DNA of 64,000 nucleotides, from assembly GCA_963737745.1 (NCBI GenBank), contig CAVTTR010000007.1, positions 682,001 to 746,000 on the forward strand, given 5' to 3'. A program made the position numbers and the translations under genes. The notes under the pieces are model-generated. The model saw only the letters and a list, made by a program, of their open reading frames with translations, did not search any database and was not told the origin of the DNA. Source of the DNA: Bog-473 sp963737745. Its GTDB lineage: Bacteria > Actinomycetota > Acidimicrobiia > Acidimicrobiales > RAAP-2. This document shows positions 45,031 through 56,408 of this stretch, in pieces. The stretch's first letter is position 1, and each line of letters opens with the position of its first letter.

Positions 45031-45050
45031 AAGCGCCCCGAAGGGCGCCT
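45031..45050 (-). terminator. Rho-independent terminator after groEL
   Basis: On the minus strand AGGCGCCC, loop TTCG and GGGCGCTT form an 8-bp GC-rich stem, followed by CTTCTTCG. It begins about 37 nt after the groEL stop. The U-run is interrupted by C, but the stable tetraloop stem and position support it. Confidence 0.7.
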
Positions 45051-45087
45051 CTCGCATCCGAACAACGTCAACTCGCACGCAAGTCGA

Positions 45088-46710
<1,623 letters not shown>

Positions 46711-46752
46711 CTGGTGTGTTCCTCCATCGCTCTGCTGGCCCATCGAGGGCCA

Positions 46753-46779
46753 TTAGCACTCTCATCTGTCGAGTGCTAA
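46753..46779 (-). promoter_or_regulatory. CIRCE operator (HrcA binding site)
   Basis: TTAGCACTC, 9-nt spacer, GAGTGCTAA is a perfect match to the CIRCE inverted repeat bound by the heat-shock repressor HrcA. It sits immediately before groEL, so groEL is predicted to be derepressed on heat or folding stress. hrcA itself is not in the window. Confidence 0.97.
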
Positions 46780-46871
46780 TAGAAAACCACGCTCAGGCTC
46801 GTCGCGCAAGAGCAGCTTCTTTACCCCAGCTCACACCCCGATTGCAGCGAAACGGTCCCGCCCGGCGTGGT

Positions 46872-47147
46872 TTAGCCGCCGGCGACCGCCGGCACGATGG
46901 AAAGCGTCTGTCCGTCTGTAACGGGCGTTGCGAGGCCCTCCAGGAAACGCACATCCTCGTCGGCCAGAAACACGTTCACGAAGCGCCGCAGCTCGCCCGC
47001 GTCGTCAAAGAGACGCTCGGCCAGCCCCGGGTTGGCCGCGTCTAGGGCCTTGAGCGCCTCGCCGACGCTGGTTGCTTCCACTTCGACCTCCCCCGCTCCA
47101 GCCGTGAGGGTGCGCAGCTGGGTCGGGATGCGAATGGTCAGGCTCAT
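46872..47147 (-). CDS. ThiS/MoaD-family sulfur carrier protein
   Basis: 91 residues with a beta-grasp fold and C-terminal AVAGG, the di-glycine that is adenylated and thiocarboxylated in sulfur carriers. SLTIRIPTQLR and VNVFLADEDVRFL match the MoaD/CysO group. It follows thrC by 89 nt. Which pathway it serves (molybdopterin, cysteine or methionine sulfur transfer) cannot be told; no partner E1 or hydrolase is nearby. Confidence 0.88.
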   Translation of the reverse strand: MSLTIRIPTQLRTLTAGAGEVEVEATSVGEALKALDAANPGLAERLFDDAGELRRFVNVFLADEDVRFLEGLATPVTDGQTLSIVPAVAGG

Positions 47148-47236
47148 TGGTAACTCTCCTCAGTGAGGTCGGTATGGCGGTAGAGGTCGGCGGTGCGTCA
47201 GCACGGTCGGTGCGTCAGCGGTACCGGCGTCGCTCG

Positions 47237-48479
47237 TCAGTGCGAGTACGCACCGAGCGCGGCGTCGAATGCGGCGAGGGTGGGCGAGATGGTGGCGGTC
47301 GGCCCGGTGTAGTCGGCCAGGGCTTCGACCGTCTTGAGGCCGTGACCGGTGACGATGGCCACCACACGCTCGTCACGGCGGACTGCACCCGACGCCACCA
47401 GCTTGGCCAGCGAAGCGATGGTCACGCCACCCGCGGTCTCGGCGAAGATCCCTTCGGTGCGGGCCAGCAGCCCGATCGCCTCGACCACCTCGTCGTCGGT
47501 CACCGAGGCGCAGGATCCGCCGGACTTGCGGATGGCTTGCAGGGCGTACCAACCGTCGGCGGGATTGCCAATGGCCAACGACTTGGCGATGGTCTTGGGC
47601 TTGACCGGCCGGATGGCGTCCGAGTTCTGAGCGAAGGCGGTCGCCACCGGGGAACACCCTTCGGCCTGTGCCCCCGACACCCGTACATGGGGCACCTCGT
47701 CCAGCAGCCCGACCTTGCCCAACTCGGCGAAGCCCTTGGCCACCTTGGTGAGCTGACTGCCTGAGCCAATCGGCACCACGACGTGGTCGGGCGCTTGCCA
47801 TCCCAACTGTTCGGCGATCTCGAAGGCCAGAGTTTTGGAGCCCTCGGCGTAATAGGTACGCACGTTGACGTTGACGAAGGCCCACGTCGGTCGCTCACTC
47901 GTCAGCTCGGCACAGAGCCGGTTGACATCGTCGTAGGTGCCTTCCACCGCGATCACGGTTCCCCCGTAAATCGTGGTCATGGTCACCTTGGCCTGCTCGA
48001 GATCATGAGGAATGAGCACAACCGACTCCATGCCGGCCCGCGGCCGCGTGCGCCGCCACCGAGTTAGCCAGGTTGCCGGTGGAAGCGCATGCCGCGACCT
48101 TGAACCCGAGCTGGCGCGCCTTGGTCAGCGCCACCGACACCACCCGGTCCTTGAAGGAACCGGTCGGGTTGGCCGTGTCGTCTTTGATCCACAACTCGTC
48201 CAAGCCGAGCTCGGCCGCCAGGCGGTCGGCCCGTACCAAGGGAGTGAAGCCCGCACCCAGGTCGACCGGCGAGTCGTCGCTGACCGGCAAGAGGTCCCGG
48301 TAACGCCAGATGGTGCGCGGACCACCGGCGATCCGCTCCCGGCTCACCGTGGCGGCAATCTGCTCGTAGTCGTAGGCGACCTCGAGCGGCCCGAAGCAGT
48401 AATCGCAGACGTGGAGTGCCTCAGCGGGAAAGGCGCGCCCGCATTCCCGACAACGCAGCCCAGTGACAAAATCGACCAT
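47237..48479 (-). CDS. thrC: Threonine synthase, one frameshift
   Basis: The PLP enzyme converts O-phosphohomoserine to threonine. The upstream frame (48479 to about 48030) has a zinc-ribbon-like CRECGRAF...CDYC, then the PLP lysine in NPTGSFKDR and ASTGNLANSVAAHAAA. The downstream frame (to 47237) resumes with GMESVVLIPHD, PIGSGSQL and the C-terminal GHGLKTVE. The break is a GGG where GG gives continuous AAAAGMES, so one extra G is likely. Total length after repair is about 413 aa, normal for the family. Confidence 0.9.
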
Positions 48480-48677
48480 CGGTCCTCCTCATCGATCGGG
48501 CATTGGCACCTGTTGGGCCCCGGGGTGGGGTGTCCAACGGTTGCCGCGACGTCAACGGGCCCGTCCCTCAGTCGCTCTGGATGATGGGGACAATGGTAGC
48601 TCCTCGCCACCCCCTCTGCGCCAGCGCCCCCACCCTCCGGCTTGGAAACGACCCGCGACGGGTACCATGCGGAGAGC
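48480..48677. other. Intergenic region between thrC and gpgS
   Basis: 198 nt carrying the divergent control regions of thrC (minus) and gpgS (plus). I saw no clear repeat, RNA fold or extra gene. Confidence 0.4.
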
Positions 48678-49478
48678 ATGTCGGGCGAGAGCGACCAGGA
48701 AGGGCCGGGTACCCGTACCTTTCATCACACTGACTTTCCCGTCGCCAAGGTGCTCGAGGCCAAGGTCGGCCGTACCGTCTCGGTGTGCATCCCCGCCCGC
48801 GATGAAGGCGCCACCGTCGGCTCGGTGGTGCGGGCGGTCGTCCAGCCATTCCTCGCCTCGGCCGGCGGCAACGGTCTGGTGGACGAGGTCATCGTGCTCG
48901 ACGACGGTTCCACCGACGACACGGCGACGCAGGCCCTCGATGCCGGGGCCCGGGTCGTGGAACGGAGCGAGGGCAGCGGGGGGAAGGGTCAGGCCATGGC
49001 GGCCGCTCTGGCCGCGTCGAGCGGGGACATGGTGGTCTTCCTCGACGCCGATGTCGCCAACACGACACCCGCCTTTGTCTCGGGCATGCTCGGGCCCGCT
49101 CCTGTATTTCGACGACGTCACGTTGGTCAAGGGTTTCTACGATCGCCCGTTGCACGGCGACCCCACCGGGGGCGGTCGGGTGACGGAGCTGGTGGCCCGG
49201 CCCGGTGCTCGAGCTGCTCTTCCCCGGGCTGTCCGACGTGCGCCAACCACTGGCCGGCGAGACGGCTGCCCACCGTTGGGTCTTCGAGAAGTTCGATTTC
49301 GCCGACGGATACGGCGTCGAGATCGGCCTCCTGATCGACGTGGCCCAGCATCTCGGTGTCGGGCGGCTTGGCCCAGGTCGACCTCGGCGTGCGGATCCAT
49401 CGCAACCGCCCGCTGCACGAGTTGCGGCCCCAGGCCACCGACGTGTTGCGCGCCGCGCTCTCACGCACCCGCAGCTGA
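48678..49478 (+). CDS. gpgS: Glucosyl-3-phosphoglycerate synthase, at least three frameshifts
   Basis: A GT-A (GT81-type) glycosyltransferase that makes glucosyl-3-phosphoglycerate, precursor of glucosylglycerate and methylglucose lipopolysaccharides. The first frame has VSVCIPARDEGATVGSVV, VLDDGSTDDT, GKGQAMA and the DADV metal motif. After breaks near 49090, 49205 and 49360 it continues with YFDDVTLVKGFYDRP, GGRVTELVARP, ADGYGVEIGLLIDVA and VDLGVRIHRNRPLHEL, ending at 49478. Each break is removed by deleting one base (CCC to CC twice, TT to T once). Confidence 0.85.
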
Positions 49479-49483
49479 GCCTC

Positions 49484-50908
49484 GTGGCCACCAGCCGATC
49501 CGGTTTTGGTGGTCTCCAATCGCGGGCCGCTCTCCTTCCGCTTCGACCACGACGGCGCGCTCCACGAGCCGTCCCGGGTGGGGGCGGACTGGTCTCCTCC
49601 ATCGGGCCACTGCTCGCCGGCACCGGTGTCGACCTGGGCCTCGGTGACGATGGGCGCGGCCGACCGCGCCGCCGTCGAGCAAGGCCGCATGAGGGACGAG
49701 AGCTTCACGCTGCTACCCGTCGTCATCGACGACGACACCTACCGCGCGGCGGTCGACGTGGTCGCCAATACGACGCTGTGGTACTGCCATCACCACCTCT
49801 TCGATCTGCCCCGTCGGCCCCGGTTCGACCGGTTCTGGCGGCAGGCCTGGGACGGCTATCGCCGCTACAACCAATCCGTGGCCGACACCGTGGCCGCGCA
49901 CGCGGCACCCGAGTCGACCGTCTTGGTGCAGGACTATCACTTCTCGCTCCTCGGCCAGATGCTGGCCCAGGCGCGTCCGGACCTGCGCACGGTGCATTTC
50001 TGCCACATCCCCTTCGCCGACCCGAACATGCTGCGCGTCCTGCCCGAGGCCGCCGTGGGCGAGCTCCTCGCCGGATTGGCCGGTTTCCACGCCTGCGGGT
50101 TCCACGCCGGCCGGTGGGAGGCGGCTTTCCGGGCCTGTTACGCCGACCCCGCGCTGGCCGCCATGGTCGGGACGACCGACGGCTCCCGCCACGTTCGTCT
50201 CCTCCCTCTCCTCCGATCACGACGGGCTGCTGGCCGAGGCGGCGAGTCCGACGAGTGCGCGCGATCGGTCGAGACGCTGCGCGCCGAGACCGGGGGGCGG
50301 CGCATCATCCTGCGGGTCGATCGCGTCGAGCCGTCGAAGAACATCGTCCGCGGCATGCTGGCCTTCGAGGAGCTGCTGGTCGACCCACCCCGAATGGCAG
50401 CGACAAGGTCGTCCACGTCGCACTGGTCTATCCCTCGCGGCAGGGGCTGGCCGACTATCTCGCCTTGGGGGCCGAGGTGACGCACGCGGCCGAACGCATC
50501 AACAAGGCGTGGGGCACCGCGGACTGGACGCCGATCATCCTCCACGTCGAAGACGACCGCCCCCGCTCGTTGGCTGCTCTTGACGATTTCCGATGTGTTG
50601 CTGGTCAACCCGGTGCGCGACGGGCTCAACCTCGTGGCCAAGGAAGGCGCGCTGCTCAACGGGAGTCGAGGGGGTGCTCGTCCTCTCCCGTGAGGCGGGG
50701 GCCTGGGAGGAGCTCTCCGAGGCCGCCATCGGCGTCAATCCCTTCGACGTGGCCGGCACAGCCGACGCTCTTCACCAGGCACTGTCGATGGATCTCGGCT
50801 GAACGCCGCGGCCGCGCCGCTCGCCTGCGGGAGCTCGTGCTGAGCCGCACCGCCGCAGACTGGCTCGACGATCAACTCGCCGCCGCCGGGGGCGCCCTCA
50901 GCCGCTGA
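49484..50908 (+). CDS. GT20 family trehalose-6-phosphate synthase-like, many frameshifts
   Basis: Fragments in three frames form one GT20 protein of about 470 aa: VVSNRGPLSF, GGGLVSSIGPLLAG, VSVTMGAADRA, HHHLFDL, VQDYHFSLLGQML, HFCHIPFADPNMLRVLPE, RVDRVEPSKNIVRGM, VALVYPSRQGLADY, LLVNPVRDGLNLVAKE, and GVLVLSREAGA ending near ADWLDDQL. The Arg and Lys of RVDRVEPSK bind the sugar-nucleotide phosphate in OtsA. UDP- or other NDP-glucose and glucose-6-phosphate are the expected substrates. A glucosylglycerol-phosphate synthase cannot be excluded. The likely start is the GTG at 49484. It follows gpgS by 5 nt and converges with otsB. Confidence 0.82.
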   Translation: MATSRSGFGGLQSRAALLPLRPRRRAPRAVPGGGGLVSSIGPLLAGTGVDLGLGDDGRGRPRRRRARPHEGRELHAATRRHRRRHLPRGGRRGRQYDAVVLPSPPLRSAPSAPVRPVLAAGLGRLSPLQPIRGRHRGRARGTRVDRLGAGLSLLAPRPDAGPGASGPAHGAFLPHPLRRPEHAARPARGRRGRAPRRIGRFPRLRVPRRPVGGGFPGLLRRPRAGRHGRDDRRLPPRSSPPSPPITTGCWPRRRVRRVRAIGRDAARRDRGAAHHPAGRSRRAVEEHRPRHAGLRGAAGRPTPNGSDKVVHVALVYPSRQGLADYLALGAEVTHAAERINKAWGTADWTPIILHVEDDRPRSLAALDDFRCVAGQPGARRAQPRGQGRRAAQRESRGCSSSPVRRGPGRSSPRPPSASIPSTWPAQPTLFTRHCRWISAERRGRAARLRELVLSRTAADWLDDQLAAAGGALSR

Positions 50909-50911
50909 GAG

Positions 50912-51693
50912 TCACCCCGACGCTCCGTCACCGACGGTGGCGGTCGCCATCTGCTCGAGCAGCGTCATCGCCCCATCGGGACCCTGGACCACCACGTCCG
51001 CCTGGGCCGCCACTTCTTGTGCGCTCTCCGCATCGACGACGGCCACCCGCACGACGGCCACACCGCGTGCCTCGAACTCCGCCGCGGCGGCGAAGGCCGG
51101 GAGGTCGCCGAGGTCATCGCCGAAGACCGCCACGGCTCGCATTCCGGTGGTCAGGGCACGGACCACCGTCCCCTTGTCCACGTCGAGCGGTGGCCGGAGC
51201 TCCACCGAGAGGCGGCCGGGGTACACCCGCAGGCCCCGCTCGTCCTCCTGCCTCGCTGCGAATGCGGCGGCCCAGGAGCCGCGCCGAGGGCGCATTGCGC
51301 CAGTGCAGCGTCACGGTCAGACCCTTCGGCTCGACGTAGACGCCATCGGGCGCCTCCATCCGGGCGTCGGCGACGGCAGCCGCGATCGGAGCGGCCCACG
51401 ATCGGGCGTCGGGACCAACGTGGCCCAACCCGTAGAGGCCGATGAGCGTCACCCCCTCCGGCGCTTCGAGGGCCTGCTCCAAGAAGTCCACCGGCCGGCC
51501 GGAGACGACCGCCACCAGGGCGAAACGAGAGGCCAGACGAGTGAGCAGTGCGGGGACGCCCGGCAAGGGCCGTGCCGCCACGGGATCGGCCACGATGGGT
51601 GACAGGGTGCCGTCGAAGTCGAGGACAGAGCGCGCTGTGTGCGGGATCTCGGACGAAGGGAAGAAAGATCTCGGGGAGCCCGCCTGCGCCCAC
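50912..51693 (-). CDS. otsB: Trehalose-6-phosphate phosphatase-like HAD protein, frameshifted
   Basis: A HAD-superfamily phosphatase. SVLDFDGTLSPIVADP carries the nucleophile Asp (near 51630), with VAVVSGRPVDFL, GLYGLGH, PKGLTVTLHWRN and, in another frame, GLRVYPGRLSVELRPP, DKGTVVRAL and AVFGDDLGDLPAF, where the acidic motif is the metal site. Breaks lie near 51655, 51280 and 51140; the first is mended by deleting one T of TTCCCTTCG. It pairs with the convergent GT20 gene for trehalose synthesis. The probable start is the GTG at 51693. Confidence 0.8.
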
Positions 51694-51710
51694 CGCTCCC
51701 GGCGACGTGC

Positions 51711-52161
51711 TCAGGCCCCGGCGACCAAATCGGCTCCGGCGACGACCACCACGTCGTCGCCGGTTACGCCCGCCACCGGCACCGCGGCGGTCAATGGGGC
51801 CACGACGGTGGGCTTGAGGCCGAGCGTCGTGGCGATCGTGGTCGCCTGGGCTTGAAAGCCGCTGGCGTAGTAGACGGCCGAGGTTTGCTCGGCCGTGCTG
51901 GCGTCCGCTGCCGTCTGCATGGCCCAGCCCTTCGCCGCCAGCACGCTGGTGTAATGCCCGGCCAGCCCGTTGGTTTGCGTGGCGTTGGCCACCACCACCT
52001 TGACCGCACTCGTGGGGGAGCGTTGTCGTGGTCGTCGTCGGTGGCGACGCCTTGGTCGTGGTGGTCGTCGTGGTGGGAGTCGTCGCCGCCTCCCCGCTCA
52101 CCGTGGGGCGAGTACCGACCGCGACGAGAGCGATGGCGGCGACCACGAAGACGATGATCAC
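51711..52161 (-). CDS. LytR_C domain membrane protein, one frameshift
   Basis: The N-terminal frame from the GTG at 52161 has a membrane helix (IIVFVVAAIALVAVG) and a Thr-rich linker (TTPTTTTTTTKASPP). After the break it continues as SAVKVVVANATQTNGLAGHY to DDVVVVAGADL, the LytR_C/VanW-adjacent small domain found in cell-envelope proteins. A C5 run at about 52010 should be C4 (CCCACGAGTGCG restores frame). The true start could lie further upstream, beyond another break. It precedes otsB by 17 nt. Confidence 0.72.
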
Positions 52162-52638
52162 GACGGCCGCCCGGACGGGTGCGATCCCGCCCGTCGCACG
52201 TCCGTCGTGTGAGGCCCCGCCGCCACCCGAACCACCGCGATCAGAGTTGGAGGTTCAAAGGTCATCGAAGGTCCAGCCTGCCGTGCCTACTGGCGCAAAG
52301 CAAGCCTTTCGCCCCCGTGCGAGGTGTCCCCCGTGTGGGAGGGGTTCAGCACCGCCCGCACCCTGCATGTCTGCACCGTCGCCCTTCCCAGCGGGCTCAC
52401 GAGAGAAAGGAGGCAGATGCACGATTCGGACCGCCCGCGCTGGTGTTTTCGACACCGTCTCGATGGAATGATGGTCGACAGAATCCATCCGACGGTCGAA
52501 TCTGCTCGCCACCTGCCTTCAACTGGAGAACCAGTCGGGCCGGTGAACCAGAAGCCATTCTCATGAAGGCCAATGTGCGACAGTCAGCTCCTTGCCTCGT
52601 AGTGCGAGGGATTGCCGCTGGCTGTGCCTCAAACAGAC
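52162..52638. other. Intergenic, nothing convincing
   Basis: 477 nt. It holds a GGAGG followed by a 49-codon plus-strand ORF (52419-52566) with too short an RBS spacing and no recognisable features, and several short minus-strand ORFs of biased composition. No RNA gene was recognised. Confidence 0.4.
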
Positions 52639-55159
52639 TTATTCCGCGCGCAGCGCCAGGCCAGCGGGCGTCCGGGCGGCGTAGCGACCCGGAACGACGG
52701 CCACGAGATTGGCCAAGACGAGTGCTCCAAGTCCCACTGAGACGATCAAAACCGTCGGGATGGTCGGCTGGGGCACGGCATAGATCTGATTGGCGAAAAG
52801 CACCCAGAGCCATCGGCCGGCGATGATTCCCACAGGGACGCCAACAAAGGTGCCGACACCTACGGTAATGGAGGATTGCCAGGCCACACATGCCGTGAGC
52901 TGCCGCTGCGTGAATCCCAGTGCCTTGAGGAGCGCCATGTCCCGATGCCGACGGCGAACCGACGCCGTCAAGGTCAGGGCAAGTGCGAGGGTCGCCCCGG
53001 CAGCTAATCCCGACGCTAGAACGACAGGGGTGACGCCGATTGATCGATAGTTCTCGATCTCGGCCGGGTACTGCACGTCGAGCACCTCGACGCTCGACCC
53101 GCCTCCGTTGGGCACCCGGGCGAGCGCCTCATTGCCCACGGCAGCGATCCGTCGCAGTGACTCCACGGCTCTGGCTCGGGTAACACCGGCCTTCAGCCGA
53201 ACCAGCACAGTCGTCGGGCCGTCGAGGGTGCGATCCGGACTGTGGAGGAACGCCCGGAATGCCGGAGGTTCGATTCCAATGGGAATAATGGCGCCCGTTC
53301 CCATAGAGGTGTGCAGCGTGGACGCCTGCCCGATTGCCGGCAACGTGGCGACCCCAACGACGACAGCGCGCGTCGGCGGCACGTAGACGGGCGCGTCACG
53401 CGGCGTTCCGTATTGGACCACGACGGTGTCGCCGACCCGTTTGTGCAGTTGGGCCAGTGTGGCCGCTCCGAGGACGACCTGGTGGGCCGACTCGACGGGG
53501 TGTCCGGAGAGAATCGGTGGAGTGACCCGGGCGTTGGCGTGTGTCAACAGGATCGGAACGGTTAGCCCGTCGATCTGGGCGTTGTTGAAGCTGACGCCCG
53601 ACCAGTCGGCCACGTTGGGATCGACCGACAGCAGCGCCGTGGCCTGGGGGGGAACATCCCCGTTGGAGGAGAGGGAATAGTCCCAGTTCCAGCCGTACAA
53701 CCGTGGATGGGAGACAAGGGTATGCAGCCCACTCCCGAAGGTGAGGGTGGCGATGACGATAGTGACCGCCAGGGCGGTGCCGAAGAGAGCTGACCGAGCC
53801 GGGACAGCGGCGCGGCCCTGGCCCGACTCGAGGGCAAAGCGAAGGCCAGTCACAGCGGCAATGGGCGCCCCGCCGCTGGCCGCCCGCCTGGCCATGTTGG
53901 AGCTCCTGACCGGGCCGTGCGCGTCTTCCCCCCGGTTGTCGTTTGGGAGCCGACCGGTGGGCAAGCAGCACGGCGGCGGCGGTGAGCATCACGACGAGCA
54001 CGAGCACGCCTAGCCCATACGTGAGGAAGTCGAAAGCGAAACCGCGAGATGGGTAGACGGGGCGGACCGGACCGATTGGGGAGAGAGGAGACAGCCCGGT
54101 CGCCACGCCAACCGCCACTATCGATCCGATCACAACGGCACCAAGTGTCCCGACCAGTCCGTCAGCGATGACCTCGGCCGGACGAGCGCCCAGGGAGCGG
54201 AGTATCTGGCGCTCGTCTCTTCGCTCATTTAGTTGACGGCTGACGAGCTGCATCGTCACTAAGAGGGCCGCCAGGGCGGCGATACCGCCGAAAACGGCGA
54301 GCGCGACGGAATTGGGCTTGACCGTGAGATTGACCTGATCGTTCACGATCGACGTGACATGGAAGTCGTAGGTCGTGCCGGGCGGTAGGGCAGCAATTAT
54401 CCGTTTCTCCACGCTGGAGACCCCTGTGCTCCCGGCGGTGAGCTTCAGTCCGTAGGTCCCGTAGATGGGTTTGGACCTGAACGAGTGCGTCACTGCCGGC
54501 GTGAAGAGCAGGTACGTCGGGCGGCGGTCGACGGTGTCTAGGACGACCTCGTTATTGAAGACGATCGTCCCGACCAACTTCATCTGGATGCGACGCGCCG
54601 GTTGCACGGCGGCGGTGCCGAAGGCACTTCTCCCTGTTTGGGCGTCGGTGTAAAAGCCCATCGGGATGACTTGGCCGAGGTGCCAATGGAGCTGGCGTTC
54701 AGCTTGTGCGGTCGCCATGAATTCGTCAGCTCGGCGAGGATCCGCCGTACGGCCGCCGGTGACGGCGACCTGATCCTGATCGAAATATTCACCGTTCAGG
54801 CTGCCGATGGCGACAACCGTCCCCGTCACCAGAGACGTTGGAAATGAAGGCGCGCCATCGCGCTTCAGGGGAAAGGCGTTGAGGTAGGTCGACGCTTCGA
54901 CACGCTCCACTCCCGGGATCTTTTCAAGTGAATGGGTCTCATCCCGGGCGAAGAGATTGGACAGACTGATGTCCGACGGTTTGGTGCTGGCCAGGAACGT
55001 GTTGAATGATGACTGCGTTCGACGGGCGGCTGCCACCGACGCCATCGCCACGCCGCCAACAAGAGCAATGATCAACACGATGGTCGCGTACCCGCCCCGG
55101 CGGCGGTGGAAGGTGGCGGCGAAGGTGTACCAGGCGACGCGTCTGATACCGCCGTTCAC
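52639..55159 (-). CDS. FtsX/MacB-type ABC transporter permease, one frameshift
   Basis: About 840 residues. The N-terminal part (from the GTG at 55159) has a helix (YATIVLIIALVGGVAMASVAAARR), a large extracytoplasmic domain and three helices ending with an FtsX domain. A second half has another FtsX domain (LALTLTASVRRRHRDMALLKALGFTQRQL, in part) and C-terminal helices. The break near 53945 is a G6 run; G5 gives continuous QPGEDAHGPVRS. Such permeases work with a separate ABC ATPase in lipoprotein or envelope export; no ATPase lies beside it here. Confidence 0.85.
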
Positions 55160-55714
55160 GCCGCGGACCTTCCGTCGAACCTTCCGGTGGCCGCCACGCG
55201 TGACAGTCTCCCGCACGCGAAGCATTCGAAGAAGGGGGTTAGCCTCTGCGCGGGCGGGGTGCCAGCACCACACGCACACAGAGAAACCCGGGGCTGCTCC
55301 GTCGACCCCGAGTCGTCGTGGCCTATCCACCGACGGCGCAAGTCGACTTCCTCGTCAACTCTTGGCGGCACGGAGGCCTATGAAATCGGAAACTCTGCAG
55401 AAACTCATATAACCGATTCAGTCGTGATGGTTTCGTTGGCGACCAAACACGCCGTTTCCAGCATTCTTCTATGTCTTTGTGATGACGCAGCTACCGCCTA
55501 CGCCCGCGCTGTGGGTGCTATTGCCATCCCCTTAAAGGAACATTTCAACACGCCCTCTTGCGATCGACGCGCAATGCTGGGCGAGTCGCTTGGGCACATC
55601 TTTCACATGGCCCACCGATCATTTGATGCTGAGGCCACCCGGATCCATGGACATCCTGGCTCCCGGTCATTGAACCTCTAGCCTGTTCACGGGTGATTGA
55701 GAAACGAGAGGTCG
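55160..55714. other. Intergenic, no gene recognised
   Basis: 555 nt between the permease start and the small protein at 55715. The part 55380-55680 is less GC-rich than the rest of the window. A plus-strand open frame (55106-55681) crosses it, but it starts inside the permease gene, lacks an RBS and matches nothing I know. Confidence 0.4.
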
Positions 55715-55978
55715 ATGTACGCAATCGTGACGAACGTACGTGTTGAGAATCCCGACGAGGCCCGACTCCTCCTGCCGGAGGCTCGAGAAGCTCTAGTCTC
55801 CCGCGCGCCGGGAATCATTTGTGGCTATTGGCTGGAACCCATCGACGGCATCGGAACATCCGTTCTCGTCTTTGACACCAAGGAGAATGCGGAAGAAGCT
55901 GCAAATTATCCGGTACCGCCGATGCCAGGTGTCACTCAGCTCGACCTCACTGTCCGTGAGGTTTTTGCACACGTCTGA
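55715..55978 (+). CDS. Small dimeric alpha-beta barrel-like protein
   Basis: 87 residues from the ATG at 55715, with GAGAGG 6-11 nt upstream. The pattern MYAIVTNVRVENPDEA, then SRAPGIICGYWLEPIDGIGTSVLVFDTKENAEEAA fits the ferredoxin-like alpha-beta fold of ABM/EthD-type monooxygenase or YCII proteins (text given in part). No catalytic His is evident. Function unknown. Confidence 0.72.
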   Translation: MYAIVTNVRVENPDEARLLLPEAREALVSRAPGIICGYWLEPIDGIGTSVLVFDTKENAEEAANYPVPPMPGVTQLDLTVREVFAHV

Positions 55979-56240
55979 CCGGTCGACGAGTGCTCCCGAA
56001 ACGCCGGCTCGGGGAGTGTCACGCCACTCCGAAATCCTCCGATTGATGTGATCCTTTTCATCGCTCGCGGAACCACTTGGACCACTGCCATCACTTGCCT
56101 TTCTCATCCCAGCAGTCGACGTTGCGCCGCCGGATCTCACGGCTCGTCCGGTTGGTCACGCGGCTGCGCTCTTGAACGGGCCTTTAGCAGGAATCCCTAT
56201 TCTCCTGCGGAACCTGCAGACGACCTAGAATGACCCTTTC

Positions 56241-56313
56241 GCCCGAGTAGCTCAGTTGGTAGAGCACTTCACTTGTAATGAAGATGTCGCGGGTTCGATT
56301 CCTGCCTCGGGCT
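56241..56313 (+). tRNA. tRNA-Thr(UGU)
   Basis: Acceptor GCCCGAG/CTCGGGC with discriminator T at 56313. D-arm GCTCAGTTGGTAGAGC, anticodon stem CTTCA/TGAAG around CTTGTAA (anticodon UGU) and T-arm GCGGGTTCGATTCCTGC are intact. No CCA encoded. Confidence 0.97.
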
Positions 56314-56320
56314 CACGTGT

Positions 56321-56336
56321 GATGTCTCAAGACATC
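56321..56336. other. Perfect palindrome after tRNA-Thr
   Basis: GATGTCT, CA, AGACATC forms a 7-bp inverted repeat with a 2-nt centre, 8 nt past the tRNA. A protein-binding site or a processing signal is possible; no T-run follows, so it is not a standard terminator. Confidence 0.4.
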
Positions 56337-56408
56337 GAGGACCCGGGGCGGGGGCAGCGTAGACCCGGGCTGCTGCTCAAGGAAGGCTGATAACCCTTGC
56401 TGCTTGGG

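Noticed and set aside
49000..52161. A decaying pseudogene island because of dense frameshifts.
   Set aside because: All fragments keep intact motifs in the right order and the resolved breaks are single-base homopolymer insertions, so sequencing error explains them better.
52419..52566. A 49-codon ORF preceded by GGAGG.
   Set aside because: The spacing to ATG is only 3 nt and the peptide matches nothing; not enough to call a gene.
55106..55681. A 191-codon plus-strand ORF across the intergenic region.
   Set aside because: It starts inside the permease gene, has no ribosome binding site and no recognisable domain.
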